From Paracoccaceae bacterium (GTDB taxonomy: Bacteria; Pseudomonadota; Alphaproteobacteria; Rhodobacterales; Rhodobacteraceae): 64,000 nt of DNA. Where the stretch lies: NCBI GenBank assembly GCA_028874915.1, contig JAPPHA010000051.1:51569-115568 (forward strand), read 5' to 3'. Shown here one piece after another: positions 1 to 8,436 of this stretch (position 1 is its first letter; the number at the start of each line of letters is the position of its first letter). The position numbers were made by a program, and so were the translations under genes. The notes below the pieces were generated by a model. That model saw only the letters and a program-made list of their open reading frames with translations, had not been told where the DNA came from and searched no databases.

Positions 1-341
1 ATCGGGACCAGCGAGACAATGATCGACATCACGCCGGCCGGGAGATGGACGGCAGCCTGGTAGGAGAATGTGTTGGGAATGACCGTCCCGGCGAGCGCGA
101 TCACGACACAGATCAACAGTCGCGGCCAGGTCAGTGGCCGGACCCGTCGTCGCCGCCCACCAAAATAGGCCAGTACGGCCAGGCAGCATCCGGACATCAC
201 GAGTTGCCAGAAAATCAATCCGAAATGACCGTGTCCGGTCGATACGGCAATCTTGGTGAGCGGCATGGTCAGTCCCCAAACGGCACCGATCAGCATGAGC
301 ATCAGCCAAAGGATGGCGCGATCATTTCCCCTTGTCAGCAA
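1..341 (-). CDS. EamA/DMT-family membrane transporter, N-terminal part (runs off the window)
   Basis: Reading the minus strand from about 341 to the window edge gives a hydrophobic protein with the pattern of a drug/metabolite transporter: one membrane segment carrying AVWGLTMPLTKIAV, then a WQLVMSG helix, a basic loop GGRRRRVRP, and a third helix before PNTFSYQAAVHLPAGVMSII. These are EamA-type signatures (10-TM exporters of metabolites or amino acids in the inner membrane). The probable start is TTG at 341, which overlaps the stop of the phosphoesterase gene and has GGAGGT 11 bases upstream. An in-frame ATG at 302 is the alternative. About 113 residues are visible and the substrate is unknown. 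The overlap suggests co-transcription with the upstream folate-related genes. Confidence 0.75.
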   Translation of the reverse strand, partial: MLTRGNDRAILWLMLMLIGAVWGLTMPLTKIAVSTGHGHFGLIFWQLVMSGCCLAVLAYFGGRRRRVRPLTWPRLLICVVIALAGTVIPNTFSYQAAVHLPAGVMSIIVSLVP

Positions 342-1141
342 GACGCAAGTGCACCTCCGATTCGAACCGGTTCCAGGGACTTGGCCAGTCCGGTGGCGTC
401 ATCGGTTTCAACAAGGATTCCCGAAACGGTCGCGGGGCCTTTCGCCGGCGTCGCTGCGGACGTCTTCATGCCGGTCCGGAACTGACCGATAGGAACCTCC
501 CTGTCGAATCCGATGACACCGTCGTAGGCTCCGCACATGCCGGCGTCGGTCAGATAGGCGGTACCGCCGGGAAGGATTCGTCCGTCGGCGGTGGGGATAT
601 GAGTATGGGAACCGACAACGAGTGACACCCGCCCGTCGAGATACCAGCCCAGTGCATTCTTTTCCGACGTCGCCTCGGCATGAACATCAACGATGATTGC
701 ATCGGCACGAACACCGAGCGGCACCGGCTTCAAGGCGGTGTCGATGGCGGAGAATGGATCGTCGAAGTTCGGCCGCATGAAGACGCGGCCAAGCACCTGG
801 GCAACGTAAACCCGATGCCCGGCCGGCGTCTCGAAAGTCGCAGCACCATGGCCGGGAACCGTCTTGCCATAGTTCAACGGCCGCAGGATGCGCCGGTCCG
901 TTTCGACGCCGCGAACCATTTCCCGCTGATCAAACGCGTGATCGCCGAGGGTCAGACAGTTGGCTCCGGCCCGAAACAGTTCACCGGCATGGGCCATGGT
1001 GAGGCCCCGGCCGTTGGTCGCATTCTCCGCATTGACGACCACGAAATGGAGGTCCTTCTCCTTGCGAAGACGCGGCAGATGTTCTCCGACCGCCCTCCGT
1101 CCCGAGCGTCCGACCACATCTCCGAGATACAACAGTCTCAT
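335..1141 (-). CDS. ymdB: YmdB-family metallophosphoesterase (TIGR00282 type)
   Basis: This 268-residue cytoplasmic protein starts MRLLYLGDVVGRSGRRAV and carries NAENATNGRG near residue 38, GDHAFD near 66, VDVHAEATSEK near 151, and GSHTHIPTADGRILPGGTAYLTD in two adjoining blocks from about 177. Together these are the di-metal ligands of the YmdB phosphodiesterase family, which hydrolyses 2',3'-cyclic nucleotides in the characterised Bacillus member. Length matches the family. It lies about 200 bases downstream of fthC in the same direction, an arrangement common in alphaproteobacteria, and overlaps the start of the EamA gene. ATG at 1141 is preceded by an AAGG ribosome-binding site. The family assignment is firm; the physiological substrate here is not known. 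Confidence 0.93.
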   Translation of the reverse strand: MRLLYLGDVVGRSGRRAVGEHLPRLRKEKDLHFVVVNAENATNGRGLTMAHAGELFRAGANCLTLGDHAFDQREMVRGVETDRRILRPLNYGKTVPGHGAATFETPAGHRVYVAQVLGRVFMRPNFDDPFSAIDTALKPVPLGVRADAIIVDVHAEATSEKNALGWYLDGRVSLVVGSHTHIPTADGRILPGGTAYLTDAGMCGAYDGVIGFDREVPIGQFRTGMKTSAATPAKGPATVSGILVETDDATGLAKSLEPVRIGGALASC

Positions 1142-1338
1142 GGGAACCTTTTCGAATGGAGTTGCGCCACCACAGCGTTCCAGCGGGTTTTTTCCGACTG
1201 TGCCGGCGCCGACGATATCACGGGCGCCTTACTAATCGCCGAATACCGTTTCAACAGCATTCGTTGTCGGTGCGGTACATTCGCCGGGGCCGGTACCCCA
1301 CTCGCAGGGAAAGTGTCGACGAAGGGCACGGACTCGGT

Positions 1339-2040
1339 CTACGCCTTGATGGCTGTGGCCGTTCGGACATCGGAATCGGGCTCGTCTGCTTCCCACTCCG
1401 AGATCAGGAACTGCGTTTCGGTGATCACTACATCGAGGCGCTGGTCGTTCGCGTCCCGCGGGACGGACGGCACTTCCTGGGCGTCATAGGCGAACCCGAC
1501 GGCAACAATGGACCGGCCCCGATGGCCTGCCCGGTAGCGCAGCTGTTGCAGCGTCCGGTCGTAGAAGCCACCGCCGTAACCCAACCGGTAGCCAGCCTTG
1601 TCGAACGCGACCATCGGCACGACCAGGACGTCCGGATCGAGGACCACCCTTGCTGCGGGAACCGAAGTTCCGAACGCATTTTCGACCAGCCTGTCTCCTG
1701 GATTCCACCGGCGAAACTCAAGCGGCATCCCCGCCGCCACGACAACTGGCAGACAGACGTCCATCCCACATTCCCCGGCGAACACCAACGCCGCCAGGGG
1801 ATCGATTTCGGAGTTGATCGCATAATAGCCAGCAAGAATCCGGGCTCCACCGGAACGGGAGAGGAAGTCGATGAGACGCTGATTGGCCTGAGCCGTTTCA
1901 TCGGCGCCATCAGCAGCGTGAAGCCGGCGACGCCGAAGCGCCTCCCGTCGAATCCGCGCTTTGGCTTCGGCAATGGTCACTGGCGATCGGATCCGCTGAC
2001 TGTCGTTCGCCCGGAAGAGGCGAACCGGCGGATCCGCCAT
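1339..2040 (-). CDS. fthC: 5-formyltetrahydrofolate cyclo-ligase
   Basis: The enzyme converts 5-formyl-THF to 5,10-methenyl-THF with ATP in the cytoplasm, rescuing folate for one-carbon metabolism. Visible motifs are the basic N-terminal helix (AKARIRREALRRR), YYAINSEIDP with the conserved Glu for folate binding, and the family signature GYRLGYGGGFYDR near residue 160. The open frame extends 65 codons further upstream, but ATG 2040 is chosen because the extension lacks family sequence and runs into the 6S RNA candidate. The resulting 233 residues are slightly longer than usual because of a short N-terminal extension. The order 6S RNA-fthC-phosphoesterase matches the alphaproteobacterial arrangement, and the gene is probably read through from the 6S promoter. 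Confidence 0.93.
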   Translation of the reverse strand: MADPPVRLFRANDSQRIRSPVTIAEAKARIRREALRRRRLHAADGADETAQANQRLIDFLSRSGGARILAGYYAINSEIDPLAALVFAGECGMDVCLPVVVAAGMPLEFRRWNPGDRLVENAFGTSVPAARVVLDPDVLVVPMVAFDKAGYRLGYGGGFYDRTLQQLRYRAGHRGRSIVAVGFAYDAQEVPSVPRDANDQRLDVVITETQFLISEWEADEPDSDVRTATAIKA

Positions 2041-2057
2041 GACAACCGTGGTGGCTG

Positions 2058-2192
2058 GGGTATTCCCTGTAGCCCGGTCCAACCAGGTGGGCACCGGATG
2101 CAAAGGGCCAAGACCCGACGCAGAGCCAGCTCCCAAGAGAAGATTATCGGCAACTGGAATATCGCCTAACACGAGGAGGGCAGAATCCGCCG
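2058..2192 (-). ncRNA. ssrS: 6S RNA candidate
   Basis: 6S RNA mimics an open promoter and binds sigma-70 RNA polymerase. The candidate lies immediately upstream of fthC on the same strand, the classic location. On the minus strand the 5' part contains CGTGTTAGGCGATATTCCAG then TTGCCGATAATC, resembling the TGAGCCGATAT region of the E. coli molecule. The 3' part contains GCCCACCTGGTTGGACCGGG then CTACAGGGAAT, resembling CACCTTGAACC-AAGGG-TTACAG. The terminal GATTCTGCCC and GGGAAT segments can pair. A good sigma-70 promoter sits at the right distance. Length (about 135) is short for the family, so the ends are approximate. Called by eye; no covariance search was run. Confidence 0.6.
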
Positions 2193-2198
2193 AGTCCA

Positions 2199-2227
2199 AA
2201 AATAGGCAATGCTTGATACACAAACAA
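2199..2227 (-). promoter_or_regulatory. Sigma-70-like promoter of the 6S RNA candidate
   Basis: On the minus strand TTGTTT (2227-2222) and TATTTT (2204-2199) are separated by exactly 17 bases, placing a start near 2192, where the 6S-like sequence begins. No other AT-rich promoter-like pair is obvious between here and fthC. Confidence 0.55.
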
Positions 2228-2733
2228 GGGAGCATGGACGATTGAGATCACCAACGAACATTTTGCCATGTCAGGAGCGACGGCAAGATGAAAAACGCCA
2301 TCAAGTCGGCGCCCCAAAGGTCCCGATTGCCGATTCAAGGTGACGCGATGAAGTCACCGTTTTCACGCAGCCTTCATGACCCGCCCATGATGGCCTGGAC
2401 ACTCGCTGAAGACGCAGGCAGAATTCGCAAGTCTTGCCCACCATCGGCTCTGGCACCGACGGGCCAAACGTTGCATCCCCAACGAGACCTGATCTGCCCT
2501 CTACAGGATAGATTTCCATCATTTTTGGATCGTTGAAAACGCTTGCTTCGCTCCCGCGATGCCCTTGCGCGATCCCCGTTGTCATCCCCAAGACTTTGGC
2601 GCGTCGATCAAATTGAATGTAGGAATCAGTCAGGAAGAGAGCCCCGTCCCAGAGGCAAGGGCGGCGGAATTCGTCACGAATTTTGTTGGACGCAAGGGTG
2701 ATCGACGTCGAACAATCGCTCCGCACTGAACAA
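2228..2733. other. About 500 bases with no recognisable gene
   Basis: Open frames on both strands here (82 residues plus, 150 residues minus) have no motif I can place. The zapA gene usually found beyond 6S RNA in alphaproteobacteria is absent, so this is probably a rearrangement scar. Confidence 0.4.
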
Positions 2734-3816
2734 TCACGGACCCAAGCCACCATATTCCGATGTCGGATTGCGATAGATGGTGTGATAGTGTCCCAGATCG
2801 CCTCCTGTCGAAACGAGCTCGATGATAAGCGTGGGGCCTTGAATACGCATGTAGGCTCGCCTGTTTATTTTGTCGCTCCCGGACCAGGCGAAGTATAACC
2901 GATCCAGGTCGGCCTCGAGTTCCGCCATGCGGCGAACCGCGTTCTCGGAGGGTTGGATCGAAACCCAACGATCAATGGCAGCCAGGAGTAACGCTTTCTG
3001 CCTTGCGGTCATTTCGGCAGCGCTCAGGCCAATGGTCTCAGGGATGTAACCGTCCCTGCCGGGGCCCGTGCGAACTTCACCGGGCCCCACCCGGAAGCGG
3101 CCGCGCGCCGCGGCCTGTTGCGCAGTATTGAGCGCAGCGTAGAGCGCGTGTCCCGCTCGATGCATGTCGACCACCGACTCATACTCCACCCCATTGTGGG
3201 TGAAGACTGTCGGTTCAGTGCCAACAAAACTGGGAGACATAGCCGTGACGCGGTTGCTTTCCAACGACAGGTTCAGTCCCAGATGGTGCCCGCCGAATTG
3301 CCATCCCCAGGGAGAGGTCGCAGACAGCGTACCGTAAAACGAGATCCAGTAATACTCGGGCGCGATTTTCCGCCGTGCGGCCGACGACCTGAGCCCGTTC
3401 AGATAGGCCTCCGCGGCCATGACGGCCTTGACTCTCCGATAGCCCTCTTCGCTCAGAGAGGAAGCCAGAAAGTCGAAAAGCAGCTTTCGCTGGTCGTCTG
3501 AAAGCTCGCCCACGGATATTCCGGCGCGGGGGAACGATCCGGCAGGAAGGTTGGACCAGCCTGCACGCTCTTCGGCATCGAGGTCGAACATGATCTGAGA
3601 CCTGATCGCCTCGTCGAGGCTGGCCAGAAAGGCTTCGGCAGCCTGTAACGAGGCTGCAGCGCCAGCCTCGCCAAAGGGCAAATGGTACTCCGGAATCGGT
3701 ACCAATTCGGCATGCTCATGGTCGGGGGCTTCGTGCGCCGAACAAGGCAGGGCCAGGGCAGAGATGAGAATCGTGCCGGCTGCCAGACTCGATTTCATCC
3801 GGATTTCTCCCGTCAC
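2734..3816 (-). CDS. Exported DUF3500-family protein
   Basis: The frame codes for 360 residues; with ATG 3798 (MKSSLAAGTILISALALPCSA) as the start the mature protein begins after a classical signal peptide, so it is secreted or periplasmic. The body has features of DUF3500: an N-terminal helical stretch with FDLDAEERAGWSNLP, the block YYWISFYGTLSATSPWGWQF followed by GGHHLGLNLSL, and a C-terminal block SDKINRRAYMRIQGPTLIIE followed by HYHTIYRNPTSEYGG. The many His/Asp/Glu residues in these blocks suggest a metal or cofactor site, but the family's biochemical role is not established to my knowledge. It stands alone between gene-free stretches, and no regulation is visible. Confidence 0.85.
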   Translation of the reverse strand: MTGEIRMKSSLAAGTILISALALPCSAHEAPDHEHAELVPIPEYHLPFGEAGAAASLQAAEAFLASLDEAIRSQIMFDLDAEERAGWSNLPAGSFPRAGISVGELSDDQRKLLFDFLASSLSEEGYRRVKAVMAAEAYLNGLRSSAARRKIAPEYYWISFYGTLSATSPWGWQFGGHHLGLNLSLESNRVTAMSPSFVGTEPTVFTHNGVEYESVVDMHRAGHALYAALNTAQQAAARGRFRVGPGEVRTGPGRDGYIPETIGLSAAEMTARQKALLLAAIDRWVSIQPSENAVRRMAELEADLDRLYFAWSGSDKINRRAYMRIQGPTLIIELVSTGGDLGHYHTIYRNPTSEYGGLGP

Positions 3817-4329
3817 AGTGAAACGCCCTGGTCAGGTGGCTTGTCTTCAACGGGCGTTACAATTCCCGTAGTCCGTCGGTCGCACGTCACGGTCAGCCCA
3901 GCCAAGGGCCAAGGCCGACAATGCAAACGCGAGATGGGCAATTCGAAGACCGGTCCGAGCGCCATCAAGCTGTCCAGTTGCCCAGACGCACACCGAACGC
4001 CACGATCTGATTCCGCGACGTCAGCGGCCTTCTCGAATTCATCGAACACCATGCCGCGGCCTCCTGAAAATCGCAATCCCAATTGGGGACAACATTCTGA
4101 CGCGTCGCCAGCAAAGCCGAAATCGTATCGAACCACCGACATCCGCGCGTAGCGGTTGGCCGAACCGGCATTTGCGGCGATCGTCGACACGCGGGCTAGA
4201 CCCTCGGGTCCGGATAGAACGCCGCGAATCGGTTGATGCGTCTCCTTGCCGCCAATCTGGCAAACGGAACGATTGGAGTTGAGCCCCTGTTTGTTTCCGA
4301 TGGGCAGGACGTGGCAGCGTTCGCGAGCT
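3817..4329. other. About 500 bases with no recognisable gene
   Basis: A 187-residue minus-strand frame crosses this stretch but shows no family motif and overlaps the decayed integrase. It is probably debris linked to that remnant. Confidence 0.35.
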
Positions 4330-4632
4330 TCTCCGGTTGCGGAGACCCTCGACAAGTTCCGGGCGCCGCAACACATAGCGGTACAGGAACTTCAGGGCAG
4401 CGAGAGCCACGTTTGTCGAGCGGGATTTGAGTCCGCAGTCGATCCGCCCCTTGAGCCAGGCCCGGACCTGTTCGGCATCGAGCCGGTCCTGCGACTGGCG
4501 GGTGTGTCTGGCCAGCCGGCGAATCTCGAGGATGGTGGCGTATTGCGTGTTTTCGGTCAGGCTGGCCATGCGCATCTGGTCGATCATCCGCTGTCGAAAC
4601 GGCGTGACTGTCCTGGTGTCGGATTGGGTCAT
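4330..4632 (-). pseudogene. Truncated tyrosine-recombinase/integrase (IS91-associated type), N-terminal SAM-like domain only
   Basis: From ATG 4632 the frame reads MTQSDTRTVTPFRQRMIDQM, then LTENTQYATILEIRRLARHT, then DRLDAEQVRAWLKG, then a stretch ending ALKFLYRYVLRRPELVEGLR. This is the N-terminal core-binding domain of short integrases encoded by IS91-like elements (pattern TPLRQRMIEDM...PEEVRAY...LRFFYxVTLGRPEL). After about 95 residues similarity stops and continues only as fragments in other frames; the catalytic domain with its R-H-R-Y residues is missing. It is therefore a non-functional remnant of a mobile element. Confidence 0.65.
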
Positions 4633-5271
4633 CGAGAATCTCCCTCGGGTCGGGATGGTGCGCCGCCAACCCATCCAACAACGGTCCATCAACGAGAAGA
4701 AGGATAGCGCCGGCCAAGAAGGAAAGAAGGCAGACGGTGGCAACGATCAGCCCCGACCGAACCTCAAACTCAATGGCGAACCGAAGCCCCGGGAAACTGC
4801 CGTGTATCGGCTTCGTTCAACTCCAATTGTCATTGCAATGTACGGAACCAGTATTGCAATATACGGAACAATTTCAGGCAAAAAATTAAAGAACGTCGTC
4901 AATGCTATTTTGCGCCACAAGGATTTCGCGGCGAATCGAACAGCGTCCAAACGGGACTTTTTCGGTCGATTCCCGATCACCACGGTGTGCGAACGCCCGC
5001 CATTCTGCTCTGGCCGCGTCCCAGAAAGTGGATTTCGAACCGTGAGTCCGGGTTCAGGCCTGGAATCCGAAGTTCCTTGCCCGGACCTGTCCCATGTTAA
5101 CCGTGGTGCGGTTCCATACGCGACTTTGTCGCCTGGTCCGAACGCTGTCATCGGACGCGGGACTCCGTCAACGCAAGGCACCGGTGGGCAGGATTGTCCG
5201 AATGCACAAGAACCACTCCAGGACCTTGATTCCGGGAAGGCGTCCACTATTCGGCCGCCCTCGTTTCAGCC
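4633..5271. other. Gene-free 640-base leader before the P450 gene
   Basis: No gene recognised. The 4800-4930 part is AT-rich compared with its surroundings and holds the paired direct repeat listed separately. The promoter for the P450-sulfotransferase unit must lie here or be carried in from outside, but I could not pick a convincing -35/-10 pair. Confidence 0.4.
4832..4869. repeat. Two-copy direct repeat, 21-bp period
   Basis: ATTGCAATGTACGGAAC (4832-4848) and ATTGCAATATACGGAAC (4853-4869) differ at one of 17 positions and start 21 bases apart, two helical turns. Each copy begins with the palindrome ATTGCAAT. The spacing suggests binding sites on one face of the helix, either for the downstream P450 unit (about 400 bases away) or for the former mobile element on the other side. 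Confidence 0.6.
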
Positions 5272-7308
5272 ATGTTGAGATTGGCCGAGGAATTGCTGCT
5301 GCTTCTCATCGACAAGGAGCACGGCGATCTGGCACCGGTTCCGGCCCCGTCCCTGAGATACGCGTTGGCGGGCGCAGTCCTGATGGACCTGGCGCTGGAG
5401 GAACGCATCGACACCGACCCTGAGCATCTTTTCGTCGTCGATTCCAGCCCGGTCGGCGATGGCCTGCTCGACCTTTCGCTCGCCACGATCACCGGCAAGG
5501 CGGGCGACCCGTGCGACGCCGCGTATTGGGTGCAACGCCTGGGCGAGGCCCCCGTTGCGGACAAGATCCGCGACGCGGCCATAGAACAGCTGGTCGGCAA
5601 GAGCATCCTGGAGCGGGAAAGAGGGCACCCACTGTCGCTGTCACGCCGAGTGGTTCGCGCCCGCAGGTATCCCACGGTCGACGGGAAGGCCGAGCGTGAG
5701 GTTGAAGTGCGCATCATGGGGGTCCTGTTCAGCGAAGAGGTGCCGACCCCCCGCGACGCCATGCTGATCTCCCTCGTTCACGCAAGTGGCTTGTTCGAAC
5801 GCCTTCTTTCACGGGCCGAGCGGGAGGAGGTGAAAGAGCGGCTCGATCTCTTCCGGCGTCTGGACCTGATCGGACGGGCGGTTTTCCAGGCCATTGGCGA
5901 AGCGGGAATAACCGGCGCGGCGCAGGCGGACGGGCGGATCCGCGGAGTGCCGACATCCGCCGAACGCGCCCGGGCGCTGGCCGCACTGCCGATGGCCGAG
6001 GGCGGCGGACTCCCCTTTGCCGGAAACGCCTTCAGCATGACGGGCAACATCGTTTCGTTCCTGGTCCGGCAATATCGGATTCTCGGCCCTGTTTTTCGCG
6101 TGCGCGCATTCTCGCGCGACTTTACGGTCCTGGCAGGACCCCGCGCCAATGTGCTCCTTCAGCGGAGTGGAAAGAATTGTTTCCGCACCCTTGAGGCGTT
6201 CGAGGGGGTGGCCGACGCGCTGGGGGTGCACCGGTTCATTCTGAGCATGGACGGGGGCGATCACTTTCAGCTGCGGCGCGCACTGAAGGACGGATATTCA
6301 CACGCGTTCATCCTCAAGCGTGCGGCCGAGGTCTGCGACATTGCCTCCAGCTTCATAGACGAATGGCCGAAGGGGCGACCTTTGAGCGTGATGCCCGCCA
6401 TGCAGCGCATCGTAGGTGAACAGATCGGCCGGATATGCACCGGCGTCTCCGCGAAGGACGACCTGGACGACCTGTCATACTTTTTCGATCGGTTGCTGGC
6501 CGTACGAGCCATGCATCGGCGACCCGAGCTCGCGATGAAGACGCCACGGATGCGCCGCGCCCGCAGCCGGATTCAGGGGCTGTACGAACGCGTGCTGGAA
6601 GCACACGCGCCGCAGCGCAGCACCGACAGGGAACCCGACCTCATCGACGACGTGATGGAGCTTCACCGGTCCGACCCGCAATTGCTGCCCGAGCACGATC
6701 TGTTTTCTGCCTGCATCGGACCGTTCGTGGCCGGGCTGCACACCGCCGCCAGCGTGAATGCACTCATGCTCTATTCGGTGCTCAAGCATCCGGGTGTCCT
6801 GTCTCGCGTGCGTCCGGAGATCGACTCGTTGTTTGCGAACGGCGGCCCGACGGCCGAAAAGCTTCGGGCCATGGACGTGACCCACCGCGTTGCAATGGAG
6901 ACCCTGCGTTTGTACCCGGTGGCTCCGGCGGCCTTGCGCCAGGCAGTCAATACATTCGAGTTCGCCGGCTACACTGTCCCGGCGGGTACGCACGCCATCG
7001 TGGCCACGACGGTCCCGCACCACTGCCCGGAACACTACCCGGACCCGGAGCGGTTCGATATCGACCGCTATACGCCGGAACGGGCAGAGCACAGAAAGCC
7101 CGGCGTTTACGCCCCTTTCGGCATGGGAACCCATCGCTGCCTGGGCGACCGTTTCGCCGAGGCGCTGATGATGCTGACGCTGGCCACGATTCTTCACCGT
7201 GTCCACGTCGTCATGGACCCCCCGGATTACAGGATGAAGTTCGACTATTCCACAACGACCGCTCCGGATGCCAGCTTCAGAATCACGGTCGTTGAGCGCC
7301 GGTCATAA
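5272..7308 (+). CDS. GPP34 (GOLPH3-like)-cytochrome P450 fusion protein
   Basis: 678 residues in two modules. Residues 1-210 match GPP34: LRLAEELLLLLID at the start, LRYALAGAVLMDLALEERID near 28-47, a beta-hairpin region near 133-150, and TPRDAMLISLVHASGLFERL near 159-178. In eukaryotes this fold (GOLPH3/Vps74) binds PI4P on Golgi membranes. Residues 240-678 are a full P450: I-helix AGLHT at 487-491 (His where most P450s have Asp/Glu, as in CYP51), K-helix ETLR at 543-546, and heme loop FGMGTHRCLG with Cys 623. No membrane helix is evident, so GPP34 may supply peripheral membrane attachment (inference). ATG 5272 gives the usual GPP34 N terminus. Two sulfotransferase genes follow after 12 bases, so the P450 may hydroxylate a lipid that they sulfate. 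Substrate unknown. Confidence 0.9.
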   Translation: MLRLAEELLLLLIDKEHGDLAPVPAPSLRYALAGAVLMDLALEERIDTDPEHLFVVDSSPVGDGLLDLSLATITGKAGDPCDAAYWVQRLGEAPVADKIRDAAIEQLVGKSILERERGHPLSLSRRVVRARRYPTVDGKAEREVEVRIMGVLFSEEVPTPRDAMLISLVHASGLFERLLSRAEREEVKERLDLFRRLDLIGRAVFQAIGEAGITGAAQADGRIRGVPTSAERARALAALPMAEGGGLPFAGNAFSMTGNIVSFLVRQYRILGPVFRVRAFSRDFTVLAGPRANVLLQRSGKNCFRTLEAFEGVADALGVHRFILSMDGGDHFQLRRALKDGYSHAFILKRAAEVCDIASSFIDEWPKGRPLSVMPAMQRIVGEQIGRICTGVSAKDDLDDLSYFFDRLLAVRAMHRRPELAMKTPRMRRARSRIQGLYERVLEAHAPQRSTDREPDLIDDVMELHRSDPQLLPEHDLFSACIGPFVAGLHTAASVNALMLYSVLKHPGVLSRVRPEIDSLFANGGPTAEKLRAMDVTHRVAMETLRLYPVAPAALRQAVNTFEFAGYTVPAGTHAIVATTVPHHCPEHYPDPERFDIDRYTPERAEHRKPGVYAPFGMGTHRCLGDRFAEALMMLTLATILHRVHVVMDPPDYRMKFDYSTTTAPDASFRITVVERRS

Positions 7309-7320
7309 GAAACGACCGTC

Positions 7321-8436
7321 TTGCAAAGTAAAGCGCGTACGCCCCCGCACCTCGCCGCGACCGCACCGCTCGGCGTATGGGTTCGCCTGATCCGGGAGCA
7401 CGGTAGCGTGCCCCGTCCGTACTGGGGAAAGCTCGCGAGGGTTCTGCTGACGAGCGCAACGCTGGCGCCGTTGCGACTGGTGGAACGGACATGGTTCGAC
7501 CGGCGGGTCGCGAGGACCGCGATCCACCCGTCGCCGGTCTACGTTCACGGCTTCGCCCGCACGGGCACGACGCACCTCCACAACCTGTTCGCGCAGGATC
7601 CGGGATTCGGGTTCCCGACTACCTTCCAGGGGTTCGCCTCGCCGATGTTCCTGACCACGCGCGGGTGGCTGGAACCGTTGATCGCGAAGCGTCTCCCCTC
7701 GACGCGGCCGATGGACAACGTGGCGGTATCCTTGTCGTTGCCGCAGGAGGAGGAGGTCGCGCTTGCGTGCATCTCGCACCTGTCGCCCGTTCACGCAGTA
7801 TCGTTTCCGAACCGGATCCAGGAAATCACGGACAAGTTCGGGTCCATGCGGCTGAGCGCGCACGAACTGGCACAGTGGGAGCGTGCGTATCTCAGGGTGC
7901 TGCGGCAGGCGACGCTGGCGGCTGGCGGGCGCCGGCTGGTGCTGAAGAGTCCAGCGAACCTGGGGCGCACTTCCGTTCTGCGTCGCCTGTTGCCGGACGC
8001 GAAGTTCGTCTTCATCATTCGCAACCCGTATGTGACCTACCTGTCGAATCTGAAGCTCTACCGTAACCTGCTGCCGGCCTACGGGATGGCGGACTGCGAT
8101 TGGGCGACGGTCGCCGCGGCCGTGCGCAGCAACTTCGCGGCGATGACGCGTCGGTACATGCAGGAGCGCTCCTCGATTCCGAAGGGCAACCTGGTCGAGG
8201 TGCGATTCGAGGACATCGAACGCGATCCTCTGTCTGAGCTGGAGCGCATTTATCACGAACTGCGGTTGCCGGGCTGGGAGCGGGCCCGGGCGCCGATCGC
8301 CGCGTACCTGGAAACAATCTCCGGATACGCAAAAAACCGCTACCGAATCGACCGGTCCGTCATCGATGTCGTCAACCGCGACTGGGGCTTTGCGGTGCGC
8401 GAGTGGGGCTACGCGCCTCCGGACGCTGATGGCTGA
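7321..8436 (+). CDS. Sulfotransferase (first of pair)
   Basis: A PAPS-dependent sulfotransferase-family protein of 371 residues. The 5'-phosphosulfate loop is VYVHGFARTGTTHLHNLF near residue 78, and the 3'-phosphate-binding region is RLVLKSPANLGR then AKFVFIIRNPYVTYLSN near 205-240; the C-terminal block VEVRFEDIERDPLSELERIY near 294 is also typical. The start is taken as TTG 7321, 12 bases after the P450 stop, because the region LGVWVRLIREHGSVPRPYWG looks like genuine family N terminus and no ATG occurs before the P-loop; the ribosome site is weak. It overlaps the next sulfotransferase gene by 8 bases. The acceptor is unknown; a hydroxyl made by the P450 is the natural guess. Confidence 0.87.
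   Translation: MQSKARTPPHLAATAPLGVWVRLIREHGSVPRPYWGKLARVLLTSATLAPLRLVERTWFDRRVARTAIHPSPVYVHGFARTGTTHLHNLFAQDPGFGFPTTFQGFASPMFLTTRGWLEPLIAKRLPSTRPMDNVAVSLSLPQEEEVALACISHLSPVHAVSFPNRIQEITDKFGSMRLSAHELAQWERAYLRVLRQATLAAGGRRLVLKSPANLGRTSVLRRLLPDAKFVFIIRNPYVTYLSNLKLYRNLLPAYGMADCDWATVAAAVRSNFAAMTRRYMQERSSIPKGNLVEVRFEDIERDPLSELERIYHELRLPGWERARAPIAAYLETISGYAKNRYRIDRSVIDVVNRDWGFAVREWGYAPPDADG

Noticed and set aside
2038..2235. Apparent 65-residue N-terminal extension of fthC
   Set aside because: It reads through the 6S RNA candidate and has no cyclo-ligase sequence.
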